64,000 bases of DNA from an uncultured Bacteroidaceae bacterium (GCA_944320955.1 CALUJL010000015.1:1-64000); one strand, 5' to 3'; numbered from the stretch's first letter, positions 9,069 to 18,414 are shown. The notes: generated by a model not told the origin, from the letters alone. Translations and numbers: made by a program.

Positions 9069-9872
9069 ATGATGAAACTGAAAGTCATATTGGGTTCCCT
9101 GAGTGTAGCTTTCCTGTGCAGTTGCTCGGAATATACCTATTTATATAAGAGCAATAATTACCGGTACAAATACGAGGTGGCAAAAGCTTACTTCGCCATG
9201 GGCAGCTATACAAAGTCCTGCACCCTCATAGAAGATATCCTGATGCAGCTGAAGGGAACCGCACAGGCAGATGAGTCGCTCTTCCTGTTAGGCGAAGGAT
9301 ACCTGCGGAAAGGAGATTACGATTTGGCTGCCACCTACTTTAAGCAATACTATGTTTCGTATCCTCACGGAAAGCTGGCAGAACTGGCGCGCTATAAAAC
9401 CGGAACCGCCCTTTACCTGAATACCCCGGATGCCCGCCTGGATCAGTCAGATTCGTACAGCGCCATTCAGGAACTGCAGATTTACATAGAATATTTCCCC
9501 AACGGAAAATACCGCCCCCAAGCGGAAGAAATGATCTATGCCCTGCAAGACAAACTGGCCGAAAAAGAGCTTGAATCGGCCAAACTCTACTACCACCTGG
9601 GAACTTATCTGGGCAATAATTACGAGTCCTGCATCGTAACTGCCCAAAATGCCCTGCGGGACTACCCCTACTCCAAACTGCGCGAGGACTTCTACATCTA
9701 CATGCTTCGCGCCAGATACAAAGTGGCACAAGAGAGCGTCTACGAACGTCAGCAGGAACGATACAGGGATGCCATCGACGAATACTACACTTTCAAAAAC
9801 GAATTCCCCGAAAGCAAATACATGGATGAGGCCGAAAAGATATTCCGGGACGCCTCTAAGAAAGTACAATAG
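9069..9872 (+). CDS. bamD: Outer membrane assembly lipoprotein BamD
   Basis: BamD is the essential TPR lipoprotein of the BAM complex that inserts beta-barrel proteins into the outer membrane. The 267-residue product has a lipoprotein signal with a cysteine-containing lipobox (SVAFLCSCS) and successive TPR helices (for example AKAYFAMGSYTKS, and LGEGYLRKGDYDLA with YFKQYYVSYPHG). The length is typical of the family. It heads a cluster with rpoZ (40 nt downstream) and a DUF4293 gene, an order I associate with Bacteroidales. Confidence 0.93.
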   Translation: MMKLKVILGSLSVAFLCSCSEYTYLYKSNNYRYKYEVAKAYFAMGSYTKSCTLIEDILMQLKGTAQADESLFLLGEGYLRKGDYDLAATYFKQYYVSYPHGKLAELARYKTGTALYLNTPDARLDQSDSYSAIQELQIYIEYFPNGKYRPQAEEMIYALQDKLAEKELESAKLYYHLGTYLGNNYESCIVTAQNALRDYPYSKLREDFYIYMLRARYKVAQESVYERQQERYRDAIDEYYTFKNEFPESKYMDEAEKIFRDASKKVQ

Positions 9873-9912
9873 CTCTCAGAAACAAAACAAACTCAATACC
9901 CCATAAAGAATC

Positions 9913-10248
9913 ATGGATTACAAAAAGACAAACGCTCCTACGACTACCATCACACGAGACCTGATGGATCTGTGCTCCGATACGGGCAACATCTATGAAA
10001 GTGTCTCCATCATCGGGAAACGGGCCAACCAGATTGCCGTAGAGATCAAGAACGACTTATCCAAAAAGCTCCAGGAGTTTGCCACAAACAACGACAATCT
10101 GGAAGAAGTGTTTGAAAACCGCGAGCAAATCGAGATATCCCGTTATTACGAGAAACTTCCCAAACCTACCTTGATAGCCACACAAGAATATATCGAAGGC
10201 AAGATATACTACCGGAATCCGGCCAAAGAAAAAGCCAAAATCCAATAA
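9913..10248 (+). CDS. rpoZ: DNA-directed RNA polymerase omega subunit (Bacteroidota type)
   Basis: A 111-residue Rpb6/omega-family protein. The conserved helix ESVSIIGKRANQIAVEIKND corresponds to the omega motif that clamps the beta-prime subunit. A charged C-terminal tail (about 70-111) follows. Omega supports RNA polymerase assembly. It lies 40 nt after bamD with no terminator between them, so co-transcription is likely. Confidence 0.85.
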   Translation: MDYKKTNAPTTTITRDLMDLCSDTGNIYESVSIIGKRANQIAVEIKNDLSKKLQEFATNNDNLEEVFENREQIEISRYYEKLPKPTLIATQEYIEGKIYYRNPAKEKAKIQ

Positions 10249-10300
10249 GAAACTACCGGTTTCCTCGCGCGGTCTTATCTCCTCCCCTCTACAAATACGT

Positions 10301-10729
10301 ATGATTCAACGGAAACAAACCCTTTTCTTGCTTTTGGCGGCGATCGTACTCTGCATAGTCCTTTTCCTCCCATTGGGATACATAGAAGAACAAAACGTAC
10401 GTACCACCTTTTCCGCCTTCTGCGGAGATTCATATTCCCTGTTCGGATATGGCGCTACACTGGTTGCGGCAATTATCATTGCCCTTGCCGACATCTTTTT
10501 ATGGAACAACAGGCCTTTGCAGATGAGAATTGCGACATTGGACCTGCTATTGGTGATTCTGTCCTACGGAGTGTTTTTCATATACCATTCCACCGCAGAC
10601 AAGACAATTCACTACACCGTACAAATCGCAAATTTCCTGCCGATAATCGCCATTTTCTCCCTGGCTCTGGCAATCCAAGGCATCAGAAAAGACGAAAAAC
10701 TGATAAAGTCACTAAACCGAATCCGTTAA
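10301..10729 (+). CDS. DUF4293-family integral membrane protein
   Basis: A 142-residue protein with four predicted transmembrane helices (about 7-25, 48-67, 77-95 and 107-125) and a short cytoplasmic Lys/Arg tail. It matches the Bacteroidota family DUF4293, which is regularly found beside rpoZ and has no known function. It lies 52 nt after rpoZ and ends the cluster before a strong terminator. Confidence 0.75.
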   Translation: MIQRKQTLFLLLAAIVLCIVLFLPLGYIEEQNVRTTFSAFCGDSYSLFGYGATLVAAIIIALADIFLWNNRPLQMRIATLDLLLVILSYGVFFIYHSTADKTIHYTVQIANFLPIIAIFSLALAIQGIRKDEKLIKSLNRIR

Positions 10730-10763
10730 GACTTCACAGTCTCCCCCGACTCTTCTAAATACC

Positions 10764-10802
10764 AACCGGGCATACTTTCAGTGAAAGTATGCCCGGTTTT
10801 TT
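10764..10802 (+). terminator. Intrinsic terminator of the bamD-rpoZ-DUF4293 cluster
   Basis: A 16-bp perfect stem (10764-10779 with 10783-10798) and a run of T residues. Confidence 0.9.
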
Positions 10803-10866
10803 ACATCCAATAGCATAAACGGACATGAGGACGGCTTAGATCGTATACATTTTTCAGCAGAAACAC

Positions 10867-10897
10867 TTTGCTACTATGGAAGAATCCATTACTTTTG
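10867..10897 (+). promoter_or_regulatory. Consensus promoter of the leucine-rich-repeat gene
   Basis: TTTG (10867-10870), a 19-nt spacer, and TACTTTTG (10890-10897): a textbook Bacteroidota promoter. It predicts a leader of roughly 190 nt before the ATG at 11096. The leader contains a short ORF. Confidence 0.75.
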
Positions 10898-10955
10898 CCC
10901 CAAACAGAGATAAGAGAGACAGCATTGTCTACCTTAAAACAAAAGCATAACAACC

Positions 10956-11099
10956 ATGAAAGTAACCCACAAAGTACAAAACTTTTCATGCACCCGGATA
11001 AAGATGAAGAGAAATAAGTTTTACCGTCCTCTTCACACCGTGTGCTCCTCCGAATCATTAACAAAAAAGACAACCTCACCCATTAACATACCCGTATGA
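10956..11099 (+). CDS. Possible 47-residue small ORF overlapping the next start
   Basis: ATG at 10956 opens a 47-codon frame (MKVTHKVQNF... SPINIPV) that ends at TGA 11097-11099. The stop overlaps the ATG of the leucine-rich-repeat gene as ATGA. It sits in the leader downstream of a consensus promoter. I recognise no family. It may be a leader peptide coupling translation or a chance frame. Confidence 0.25.
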   Translation: MKVTHKVQNFSCTRIKMKRNKFYRPLHTVCSSESLTKKTTSPINIPV

Positions 11100-12064
11100 A
11101 ACTATTTCGCCTGTTATCCGCCTCCTTAAGCCGGTTCTTCTACTATACCGCCAAATCGAGAAGAAAGACTCCCGCCCAAACAACAACCGACACATTGCTC
11201 ATAGAACTAAACCCATGCGGGACCCTGCAAGAACAAATCAAAGGTAAAGATATCCTGTCAGCCAGATCGCTGAAGATAAAAGGAGCACTGAACGGAGACG
11301 ACTTCCTGTTCCTTCGCGAGTTGAAAAACCTGCGCCATCTGGACCTTGCAGACGCTCTGATCAAAAAAGGAGGTGCCGCATACTACGCTGCAAACACCAT
11401 AGAGAACGATGGCGAAATTGCTCCATACCTGTTCTACGGATTACCACTCACCCAACTGATACTCCCTCGAAGCGCCTCCACACTGTGTAGCCGAGCTTTC
11501 AAAATCCCGATAACCCATATCGAGATTCCGCAAAGCGTAGTACTCATTGAGCCCGACTGCTTCTCGGAATGCGAAGAGCTAAAAGAAATCCGCATAGCTG
11601 ACCATCCCGACGAACTAAAACTCAGCCGCGGACAAACCGGCCAATACGGCTATTGGGGGCGAAACATAGAATACCTCTACATCGGAAGAGACCTGAAATG
11701 GGATACCTACTATACAGACGATGCCACCCCATTCTCCGAATTGTCCCTGCTGAAAGAACTGGATATCCAGGGATATGTGGCATACCTTGCAGACTATTCA
11801 TTCTACGACTGCCGGAACCTCCTGAAAATAACCCTCGGGGCATCCCTGCGCAGCCTGGGCAAAGGCGTGTTTGAGCACTGCACCATGCTTTGCGAGATAA
11901 CAGTCTCCTCCCCCAACCCTCCGGAAATCAAAAGAAACACCTTCCATCCCGAAACATTCCAAGACGCACTCCTGCAAGTCCCGGAAGGCTGTTCCGGCCA
12001 ATACATCAACCATCCCCTTTGGGGAAAGTTCCGGGACATTACGGAAGTTGCGGCACAAGCCTAA
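11096..12064 (+). CDS. BspA-type leucine-rich-repeat protein
   Basis: A 322-residue protein with degenerate LRR_5 (BspA-like) repeats, for example LKNLRHLDLADA, ITHIEIPQSVVLIEPDCFSEC, LKEIRIAD, LLKITLGASLRSLGKGVFEHC and MLCEITVSSPNPPEI. Such repeats form solenoids for protein contact. There is no cleavable signal peptide: the N-terminus is basic and aromatic (MKLFRLLSASLSRFFYYTAK), so it may be cytoplasmic or membrane-anchored, unlike secreted BspA proteins. The partner is unknown. Confidence 0.75.
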   Translation: MKLFRLLSASLSRFFYYTAKSRRKTPAQTTTDTLLIELNPCGTLQEQIKGKDILSARSLKIKGALNGDDFLFLRELKNLRHLDLADALIKKGGAAYYAANTIENDGEIAPYLFYGLPLTQLILPRSASTLCSRAFKIPITHIEIPQSVVLIEPDCFSECEELKEIRIADHPDELKLSRGQTGQYGYWGRNIEYLYIGRDLKWDTYYTDDATPFSELSLLKELDIQGYVAYLADYSFYDCRNLLKITLGASLRSLGKGVFEHCTMLCEITVSSPNPPEIKRNTFHPETFQDALLQVPEGCSGQYINHPLWGKFRDITEVAAQA

Positions 12065-12081
12065 AAAAGCCCTGCCGCTTT
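12063..12081 (+). repeat. Solitary copy of the 22-bp repeat unit
   Basis: One near-consensus core lies immediately after the stop codon at 12064, overlapping its last base. The following bases are too diverged to call further copies. Confidence 0.6.
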
Positions 12082-12104
12082 ATCCCGTTTCCCCAAGGCA
12101 TACA

Positions 12105-12151
12105 ACAAAAAAGCAGTAGCGGAACAAATCACTTTCGCTACTGCTTTTTTA
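12105..12151. terminator. Bidirectional terminator
   Basis: AAAAGCAGTAGCG (12109-12121) pairs with CGCTACTGCTTTT (12136-12148), with A-runs before and T-runs after. It serves the convergent leucine-rich-repeat gene and asnS. Confidence 0.9.
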
Positions 12152-12187
12152 TCATTAAACACCCCGGCCAAAAAACCGGAGCGCACC

Positions 12188-13594
12188 TTAAAACTCGCAA
12201 TTCTTGGGGGTGCGCGGGAAAGGTATCACGTCGCGAATATTAGTCATACCCGTCACAAAGAGCAACAGACGCTCAAAGCCCAATCCGAAACCGGAGTGAG
12301 GACAAGTGCCAAAGCGCCGGGTATCGAGATACCACCACATGTCTTTCATCGGGATATCCAGCTCCTTAATGCGCGCCATGAGCTTGTCATAGTTTTCCTC
12401 ACGCTCCGAGCCACCGATAATTTCACCGATTTTCGGGAACAATACATCCATGCCGCGCACGGTCTTCCCGTCGTCATTCTGCTTCATGTAGAAAGCCTTG
12501 ATTTCCTTCGGGTAGTCTGTCATGATCACAGGCTTCTTAAAGTGTACCTCTACGAGATAACGCTCGTGTTCGGCAGCAAGATCGCAGCCCCAATAAACCG
12601 GATACTCAAACTTGTGGCCTGCGGAGACAGCATCTTCCAATATCCGAATACCTTCCGTATACGGCAAGCGGACGAAAGTCTCCCTCACCACACCCTCCAG
12701 ACGGGCTATCAACTCCTTGTCAAACATGTCATTCAGGAACTGAAGGTCATCGGCACAATTATCCAACGCCCACTGAACGCAGTATTTGATAAACTCCTCG
12801 GCCAAGTCCATATTGTCCGTAATGTCGTTGAAGGCCACTTCCGGCTCAATCATCCAGAACTCAGCCAGATGCCGCGGCGTGTTGGAGTTTTCCGCACGGA
12901 ACGTCGGGCCAAAAGTGTAAATCGCACCCAAAGCCGTTGCGGCAAGTTCACCCTCCAGCTGGCCGGAAACCGTCAGACTCGTTTGCCTTCCGAAGAAATC
13001 GTCATCGTACAGGATCGACCCGTCTTCCCCTTTCTTCAAATCATAAAGGTTCTTGGTCGTAACCTGAAACATCTGCCCGGCTCCCTCACAGTCGGACGCC
13101 GTAATGATAGGCGTATGGAAGTAAAAGAAGCCGTGTTCATGGAAAAAGCGGTGGATTGCAATCGCCATGTTATGACGAATTCGGAAAACAGCCCCGAAAG
13201 TATTCGTCCGCGGACGCAGATGAGCTATTTCCCGCAGATACTCCATACTGTGCCCCTTCTTCTGGAGAGGATATTCATTGGGGTCGGCAGTCCCATAAAC
13301 CTCTATTTCGCGGGCCTGAAGCTCGACTTTTTGTCCTTTCCCCTGCGAGGGTACGACTTCGCCGATAACAGAAATACACGACCCGGTGGTTATCTGTTTC
13401 ATAACCTCCGGATCCATTTTTTCAATATCGACTACTATCTGAATATTATGAATGGTCGAGCCGTCGTTGAGGGCAATGAATCCCACATTCTTACTGCCCC
13501 GGCGCGTACGCACCCAGCCTTTTACGTTTATCTGTCGGCCGAAATCTTCCAGTTTCAGCGCATCAATGATTTTTGTTCTGCGAACTCTTTCCAT
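12188..13594 (-). CDS. asnS: Asparagine-tRNA ligase
   Basis: A class IIb aminoacyl-tRNA synthetase of 468 residues charging tRNA-Asn. It has an N-terminal OB-fold anticodon-binding domain (about 15-110). The catalytic core carries motif 2 ([20 protein letters not shown]) and motif 3 ([10 protein letters not shown]). Asn specificity over Asp is supported by overall similarity to AsnRS and the C-terminal [12 protein letters not shown]. It lies 63 nt downstream of the pseudouridine synthase gene on the same strand, so they may be co-transcribed. Confidence 0.96.
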   Translation of the reverse strand: MERVRRTKIIDALKLEDFGRQINVKGWVRTRRGSKNVGFIALNDGSTIHNIQIVVDIEKMDPEVMKQITTGSCISVIGEVVPSQGKGQKVELQAREIEVYGTADPNEYPLQKKGHSMEYLREIAHLRPRTNTFGAVFRIRHNMAIAIHRFFHEHGFFYFHTPIITASDCEGAGQMFQVTTKNLYDLKKGEDGSILYDDDFFGRQTSLTVSGQLEGELAATALGAIYTFGPTFRAENSNTPRHLAEFWMIEPEVAFNDITDNMDLAEEFIKYCVQWALDNCADDLQFLNDMFDKELIARLEGVVRETFVRLPYTEGIRILEDAVSAGHKFEYPVYWGCDLAAEHERYLVEVHFKKPVIMTDYPKEIKAFYMKQNDDGKTVRGMDVLFPKIGEIIGGSEREENYDKLMARIKELDIPMKDMWWYLDTRRFGTCPHSGFGLGFERLLLFVTGMTNIRDVIPFPRTPKNCEF

Positions 13595-13657
13595 CTTTAT
13601 CTTACAGTTGAGATCTTATTCCTTATCTCCCTATATTTATCCGGGCTGCATGTTTTT

Positions 13658-15157
13658 TCATTCGAAAGCACCCATCCGAAGCATATTGACCTCCGCTTCG
13701 GTCAGGAAACGCCAGTCGCCTCTGCGCAACCCCTTCTTCGTCAGTCCGGCGAAAAGCACACGGTCCAGTTTCACTACGCGGTAGCCCAGACTTTCGAAGA
13801 TGCGGCGCACAATACGGTTGCGCCCCGAGTGTATTTCGATCCCGACCTGACGTTTGTCAGCCTCATTGGAATATCCTATGGCGTCAGCCTTGATTTCTCC
13901 GTCGTCCAACGCAATTCCGGAAGCTATCTTGTCCAGGTCTTCCTTGCTTACCACCCGGTCCAGCGTTACCTGATACACTTTCTTCTTCATAAATTGAGGA
14001 TGAGTCAGTTTGGAAGCCAATTCGCCATCGTTTGTCAGCAACAACACACCGGTAGTATTGCGGTCCAAACGGCCCACCGGATAGATTCTTTCCTGGCAGG
14101 CACCCTTCACGATATCCATCACCGTCTTTCTTTCCTGCGGATCATCGACTGTCGTCACGCAATCCTTCGGCTTATTCAGCAATACATAAGTCTTACGCTC
14201 CATAACGACCTTCTGTCCGCGGAAAGTAACTTCGTCCGAGCGCTTAACCTTCGTGCCCAGTTCGGTAACTACCGTGCCGTTTACCGCAACTTCGCCGGCC
14301 TGTATATATTCATCGGCTTCACGACGCGAACAGATCCCTGCATTCGCCAGAAATTTATTCAAGCGAATCAAAGCATCCGGATCGACATCGTATTCCTTAT
14401 ATTCTATCTGTTTCTTCTGGCTGTAGCTCGCATTCGGGTTAAATCCGGGACGGCCTCCAAAATTCGAGCGCCCTCTGGAGAATCCGCCGCCCTGCCGGTT
14501 ATAGCCGCCCGAACGATAAGGATTCTGAAAACGCCGCTCGTTGTTATAACCGTTACCTTGGGGGCGATAAGAAGGACGGTTGCCATAAGACTGCTCACCA
14601 TACTCGCCATCTTCCGGCTTATTATAGACCGGCCTGTCCGTATAGGGGCGGTTGTTGTCATACTGCCGCTGCGGCATTCTGTTCCGCCCGTAGCCTTCCT
14701 GACGATAAGGTGAATTATCGCCCCGATTGTAAGGCCGCGGACGCCACGAACGTTCCTCGTTCATCCCGCCTTCTTGTGCATTCGGATAGCGCCGATAGGG
14801 GCGTTCTTGCCTGGAGTAACCCGCATTGTTCCCATACGGACGCGGACGGTATCCTCTCTCGTCCCCCGTGGAAGCAGACGGATATGATGCCTTTTTCTCG
14901 CCCTGCCCTTCGTAGCGGTTGTATGGGCGGTTATTATAATATTGTGTTCTACGGTCTTCCTGACCATAAGTATTTCCGTAATTCGAATAAGGCTTCCTGT
15001 AAGACGAATAATTACCGCTATCGCGAGGAATCCTCGGGCGGCGGTGTCCTGTTGTCGGGGCAGCGACCGCCTCGTCATTACCGCCTTCCTTTAAATTGTT
15101 TTGAGGTGCATTGCTCTCTTCGGCAACGTCTTTCCATTCTTCATTGCTTGTGTCCAT
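13658..15157 (-). CDS. RsuA/RluB-type pseudouridine synthase with a long disordered N-terminus
   Basis: The C-terminal half (about residues 260-499) is a complete S4-plus-pseudouridine-synthase enzyme. The S4 motif LNKFLANAGICSRREADEYI is followed by the catalytic GRLDRNTTG with its Asp, and by a late GRNRIVRRIFESLGY motif. It should modify 23S rRNA, most like RluB. The first half is a low-complexity tail rich in Arg, Tyr, Asn, Gly and Pro (repeats such as YNNRPYNR, RRYPNAQ and RGGSGY-like pieces). Comparable tails occur in other Bacteroidales copies but vary in length. The tail probably binds RNA nonspecifically. The gene precedes asnS. Confidence 0.9.
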   Translation of the reverse strand: MDTSNEEWKDVAEESNAPQNNLKEGGNDEAVAAPTTGHRRPRIPRDSGNYSSYRKPYSNYGNTYGQEDRRTQYYNNRPYNRYEGQGEKKASYPSASTGDERGYRPRPYGNNAGYSRQERPYRRYPNAQEGGMNEERSWRPRPYNRGDNSPYRQEGYGRNRMPQRQYDNNRPYTDRPVYNKPEDGEYGEQSYGNRPSYRPQGNGYNNERRFQNPYRSGGYNRQGGGFSRGRSNFGGRPGFNPNASYSQKKQIEYKEYDVDPDALIRLNKFLANAGICSRREADEYIQAGEVAVNGTVVTELGTKVKRSDEVTFRGQKVVMERKTYVLLNKPKDCVTTVDDPQERKTVMDIVKGACQERIYPVGRLDRNTTGVLLLTNDGELASKLTHPQFMKKKVYQVTLDRVVSKEDLDKIASGIALDDGEIKADAIGYSNEADKRQVGIEIHSGRNRIVRRIFESLGYRVVKLDRVLFAGLTKKGLRRGDWRFLTEAEVNMLRMGAFE

Positions 15158-15341
15158 TGTTCTTCCGTTTTTACTTTTAATTTTCTATTCACGTTTTTCT
15201 CTTCGGCCTCGCGGCCAATAAAAAGATATCTATTAAGAAACAAAAAATCCGATATTACTCTTCTTTTCGCATTCAATGCAGAGTATCCGGCATCTCTCCA
15301 TGCAGACACCGGAATACCTCTCCCATTCTCTACCGGGAAAC

Positions 15342-16697
15342 TTATATCCCGGTGTAATTATGGGGAGTAATTGCCAACAACTCCTGCCGCACCGACTCAC
15401 TGACATCCAGACCATTCACAAACTCATGAATGGATTCCTCGGTAATCGCCTGGTTCGTACGGGTCAAAGCCTTCAGCGCCTCATAAGGATGCGGATACGC
15501 TTCCCGCCGCAGTATCGTCTGAATAGCTTCAGCCACCACGCTCCAGCAATTATCCAGATCAGCATAAATCTTCCCTTCATTCAGCAACAACTTGCGCAAT
15601 CCCTTGAGAGAACTCTGAACTGCAATCAACGTATGAGCCAACGGCACGCCCACATTGCGCAATACCGTACTGTCAGTCAAATCTCTCTGCAGGCGCGAAA
15701 CGGGCAACTTGCTGCTCAAATGCTCCAACACGGCATTGGCCATACCCAAATTACCCTCCGAATTCTCAAAGTCTATCGGGTTTACCTTATGAGGCATGGC
15801 ACTCGAACCAACTTCGCCCGCCTTTATCCTCTGCTTGAAATACTCCATCGAGATATACATCCAGAAATCCCGGTCCATGTCGATGATAATCGTATTGATA
15901 CGCCGGAGCGCATCGAACACGGCGGCCAGATTGTCGTAATTGGATATCTGCGTCGTATATTCTTCCCGCTCCAGGCCCAGTTTTTCAGCGACGAAATAAT
16001 TCCCAAACTGCTTCCAGTCATACGACGGATAAGCCACATGGTGCGCGTTGTAGTTCCCCGTGGCGCCACCGAACTTCGCGCTGATGCGACAAGCCTTCAG
16101 GTTGTCCAATTGCCTCTGCAGGCGATAGGCAAAAACGTATATCTCCTTTCCCAACCTTGTGGGAGAAGCCGGCTGTCCGTGCGTCTTGGCCAACATCGGG
16201 ATATCCTTCCACTCCTGTGCATACTGCGCCAGTTGCGAAATCAACTCCTCCAGCATGGGGAAATACACCTCTTCCAGCGCCTCCTTGAGCGAGAGGGGAA
16301 CGGAAGTGTTATTGATGTCCTGGGAAGTCAGCCCGAAATGGATGAATTCCTTATAAGATTCCAGTCCTCCGATGCGGTCGAACTGTTCTTTTATGAAATA
16401 CTCCACAGCTTTCACGTCATGATTCGTCACGCTCTCTATCTCTTTCACCCGGGCAGCATCCGCCTCACTGAATTTACGGTATATATCCCGCAAAGTCTCG
16501 TGCAGCGTCTTGTCTGCCGATATGAGCTCCAACTGGGGAAGAGGAAGTTCGCAAAGGGCAATAAAATACTCTATTTCTACCCTGACGCGGTAACGAATCA
16601 ATGCATATTCCGAAAAATAGGCGGCCAAAGGCTCTGCCTTATCTCTGTATCGGCCATCAACCGGAGAAACAGCCGTAAGTTTATCCAAATTCATCAC
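15342..16697 (-). CDS. purB: Adenylosuccinate lyase
   Basis: PurB splits fumarate from SAICAR and from adenylosuccinate in purine synthesis. The 451-residue protein has the fumarase/aspartase superfamily signature GSSAMPHKVNPIDFEN, the catalytic-histidine regions (TSQDINNTS and KTHGQPASPT) and a full-length C-terminus. The start MMNLDKLTAVSPVDGRY matches the family N-terminus. Its own -7 element lies 39 nt upstream. A 184-bp gap separates it from the pseudouridine synthase gene on the same strand. Confidence 0.96.
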   Translation of the reverse strand: MMNLDKLTAVSPVDGRYRDKAEPLAAYFSEYALIRYRVRVEIEYFIALCELPLPQLELISADKTLHETLRDIYRKFSEADAARVKEIESVTNHDVKAVEYFIKEQFDRIGGLESYKEFIHFGLTSQDINNTSVPLSLKEALEEVYFPMLEELISQLAQYAQEWKDIPMLAKTHGQPASPTRLGKEIYVFAYRLQRQLDNLKACRISAKFGGATGNYNAHHVAYPSYDWKQFGNYFVAEKLGLEREEYTTQISNYDNLAAVFDALRRINTIIIDMDRDFWMYISMEYFKQRIKAGEVGSSAMPHKVNPIDFENSEGNLGMANAVLEHLSSKLPVSRLQRDLTDSTVLRNVGVPLAHTLIAVQSSLKGLRKLLLNEGKIYADLDNCWSVVAEAIQTILRREAYPHPYEALKALTRTNQAITEESIHEFVNGLDVSESVRQELLAITPHNYTGI

Positions 16698-16735
16698 TTT
16701 ATAAGATACCCGCTAAATTAAGTATAATCGGGCTA

Positions 16736-16743
16736 CAAAGGTA
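16736..16743 (-). promoter_or_regulatory. -7 element for purB
   Basis: TACCTTTG on the minus strand, 39 nt upstream of the purB start. Confidence 0.6.
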
Positions 16744-16839
16744 CAGTTTTACTCTGAAAACGACAAATAGACACCGGAATTCTTCCTAAGAAATTCTAAA
16801 AGCATCATCCACATCAGGGCCAAAGAAATGTTTTAAGAG

Positions 16840-16847
16840 TACCTTTG
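16840..16847 (+). promoter_or_regulatory. -7 element that decides the acetyltransferase start
   Basis: TACCTTTG. Transcription should begin near 16854, which excludes the in-frame ATG at 16851 and favours the ATG at 16893. Confidence 0.6.
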
Positions 16848-16892
16848 CAAATGATTTTCTATACAAACCGCACATTAAAACCTATCCAAGCA

Positions 16893-17501
16893 ATGGAATT
16901 ACACCGCATTACCTCTGCCGACGATCCACTTTTGGAACAGTTGCTCCCTCTATATGAAAGCGCCTTTCCCGAAGAAGAACGGCGAACCCGGAAACAGTTG
17001 AGCAAGATGCTCTCTCTCACCCGCCCCATGTATTTCAATGCCATTTTAGCCACGCCCGATGACATCAAAGACTTCGAGGCGCTTGCCGAAGATACCCGGG
17101 CATTACTTGTCGATACCCGCATCTTATGCGGCCTTTTCTCTTATTGGGACTTCGACAGTTTCTACTATCTGGAGCACCTCGCAACCTTTCCCCAGCTCCG
17201 CAATCACCGCATCGGAGGCAAAGTACTGACCCACATGGAGCAGCACTTTCCCCAGCTACAACTCCTCGAAGTGGAGCCTCCCACCGACGAAATCACCCGC
17301 CGGCGCATAGCCTATTATGAACGAAACGGTTTCCGGATTCTCAACCGGGACTATCTCCAGCCGCCCTATTCCCGCCCCTCGGACGAGAATCCGGGATTCC
17401 CACTGTGGATCATGGGACGGGGAACTGCCGGCAACATAGAAGAAAACATCAGAACCATCCACCAGGAAGTCTACATAGCTCCCTATTCATTAGACGAATA
17501 A
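16893..17501 (+). CDS. GNAT-family N-acetyltransferase
   Basis: A 202-residue protein of the Gcn5-related acetyltransferase fold. The beta-4/acetyl-CoA region is recognisable as YYLEHLATFPQLRNHRIGGK, with QLRNHRIGG as the pyrophosphate-binding loop. A later RRIAYYERNGF motif is the classic GNAT motif B. The substrate is unknown. The upstream ATG at 16851 is too close to the -7 element, so MELHRITSADD is taken as the N-terminus. It is a single gene ended by a hairpin shared with the convergent DUF4468-like gene. Confidence 0.8.
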   Translation: MELHRITSADDPLLEQLLPLYESAFPEEERRTRKQLSKMLSLTRPMYFNAILATPDDIKDFEALAEDTRALLVDTRILCGLFSYWDFDSFYYLEHLATFPQLRNHRIGGKVLTHMEQHFPQLQLLEVEPPTDEITRRRIAYYERNGFRILNRDYLQPPYSRPSDENPGFPLWIMGRGTAGNIEENIRTIHQEVYIAPYSLDE

Positions 17502-17522
17502 AACAAACGTACTATAAAAGCC

Positions 17523-17556
17523 ATGGAGGCCCGGTCTGCATATCGGGCCTCCATTG
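17523..17556. terminator. Bidirectional hairpin between convergent genes
   Basis: ATGGAGGCCCG (17523-17533) pairs with CGGGCCTCCAT (17544-17554). The T-run is short on the + side; the minus side has ACTATAAAAG beyond it. Confidence 0.65.
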
Positions 17557-17582
17557 CTTCTTATAGTAGCAGACGCTTTTTT

Positions 17583-18248
17583 CTACCGGATTGCCGCTTG
17601 TATATCCTCAAACAGCCTGTTCTTCAAGTCAATCGTGAAGACCCGAAATTTTGTCCCGGTTCCCCGCACCAGCTTGGTCCCGTTTTTCCGCAGCGCATAC
17701 TGGTCCGTAATCTGTTGCTCTGCCGGAATGCGGGAGAAATTCTCTTCAGTCTGCTGATCGTTGTAGTCGTAGAAGATGCGCGACATCGTAGCTTTACAAC
17801 TCCCGTCCGAGCATACCACCGAGAGGGTATAGTAAATCCGTGCCTGGTCCTGTACCAACGCATTATCCTTGAATACGAGATATTCATCGCCCTGAACCGT
17901 CATCTTCCCGTCCGCCGGCACAAGACTGACAATCGCGGGAGCCGTCTTTTTCTTTGTCAGCGTAGCTTCTTGAGACACAAAATAACCTTCGGCCCACGCC
18001 TGCAGAGCCTTTAGCATCTTCTCCTTATTCATCGTACTCGAAAACGATTGGGAAAAACAAACCATCCCGCCCACTTCCGGCACGGCGCCTGTCAAATACA
18101 TCGAGTCGTCCTTCTTCTTTTTCTTCTCCTTACTCTTTCTTAACTCGAATAGCGGCTTTTTGCCGTCGCCGCCTTCCTGTTGTGCCCAAACCCCGAGCGG
18201 GGACACGAGCAAAGCGCACAAGAGAAGTCCAAATATTCTTGTTTTCAT
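17583..18248 (-). CDS. Exported DUF4468-like protein
   Basis: A 221-residue protein with a signal peptide (MKTRIFGLLLCALLVSPLGVWA), a short Lys-rich stretch (KSKEKKKKKD) and a single domain. That domain resembles DUF4468, a TBP-like-fold family common in Bacteroidales envelopes and of unknown function. The start at 18248 is preferred because of the signal peptide and a -7 element 33 nt upstream; the frame remains open further 5' with no support. It is transcribed divergently from gmd. Confidence 0.6.
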   Translation of the reverse strand: MKTRIFGLLLCALLVSPLGVWAQQEGGDGKKPLFELRKSKEKKKKKDDSMYLTGAVPEVGGMVCFSQSFSSTMNKEKMLKALQAWAEGYFVSQEATLTKKKTAPAIVSLVPADGKMTVQGDEYLVFKDNALVQDQARIYYTLSVVCSDGSCKATMSRIFYDYNDQQTEENFSRIPAEQQITDQYALRKNGTKLVRGTGTKFRVFTIDLKNRLFEDIQAAIR

Positions 18249-18280
18249 AGCCCTGAAATTGATATAAAATGATATTGCGG

Positions 18281-18288
18281 CAAATATA
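18281..18288 (-). promoter_or_regulatory. -7 element for the DUF4468-like gene
   Basis: TATATTTG on the minus strand, 33 nt before the start codon at 18248. Confidence 0.55.
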
Positions 18289-18344
18289 AAGCAAAAAAAC
18301 GGAATATGACTTATCCCCACCTCCCTAATGTCGGAGAAAAACTC

Positions 18345-18352
18345 TACCTTTG
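18345..18352 (+). promoter_or_regulatory. -7 element for gmd-fcl
   Basis: TACCTTTG lies 63 nt upstream of the gmd ATG. Confidence 0.6.
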
Positions 18353-18414
18353 TGCCTATAGTTTATCTCCTCCATAAGTAAAATCGAAAAGCATAATATA
18401 AATCCGACAGCATT

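Noticed and set aside
12296..14713. Very long + strand frame (805 codons) over asnS and the pseudouridine synthase
   Set aside because: It is antisense to two well-conserved genes and shows no domain. GC-rich codon bias creates such frames here.
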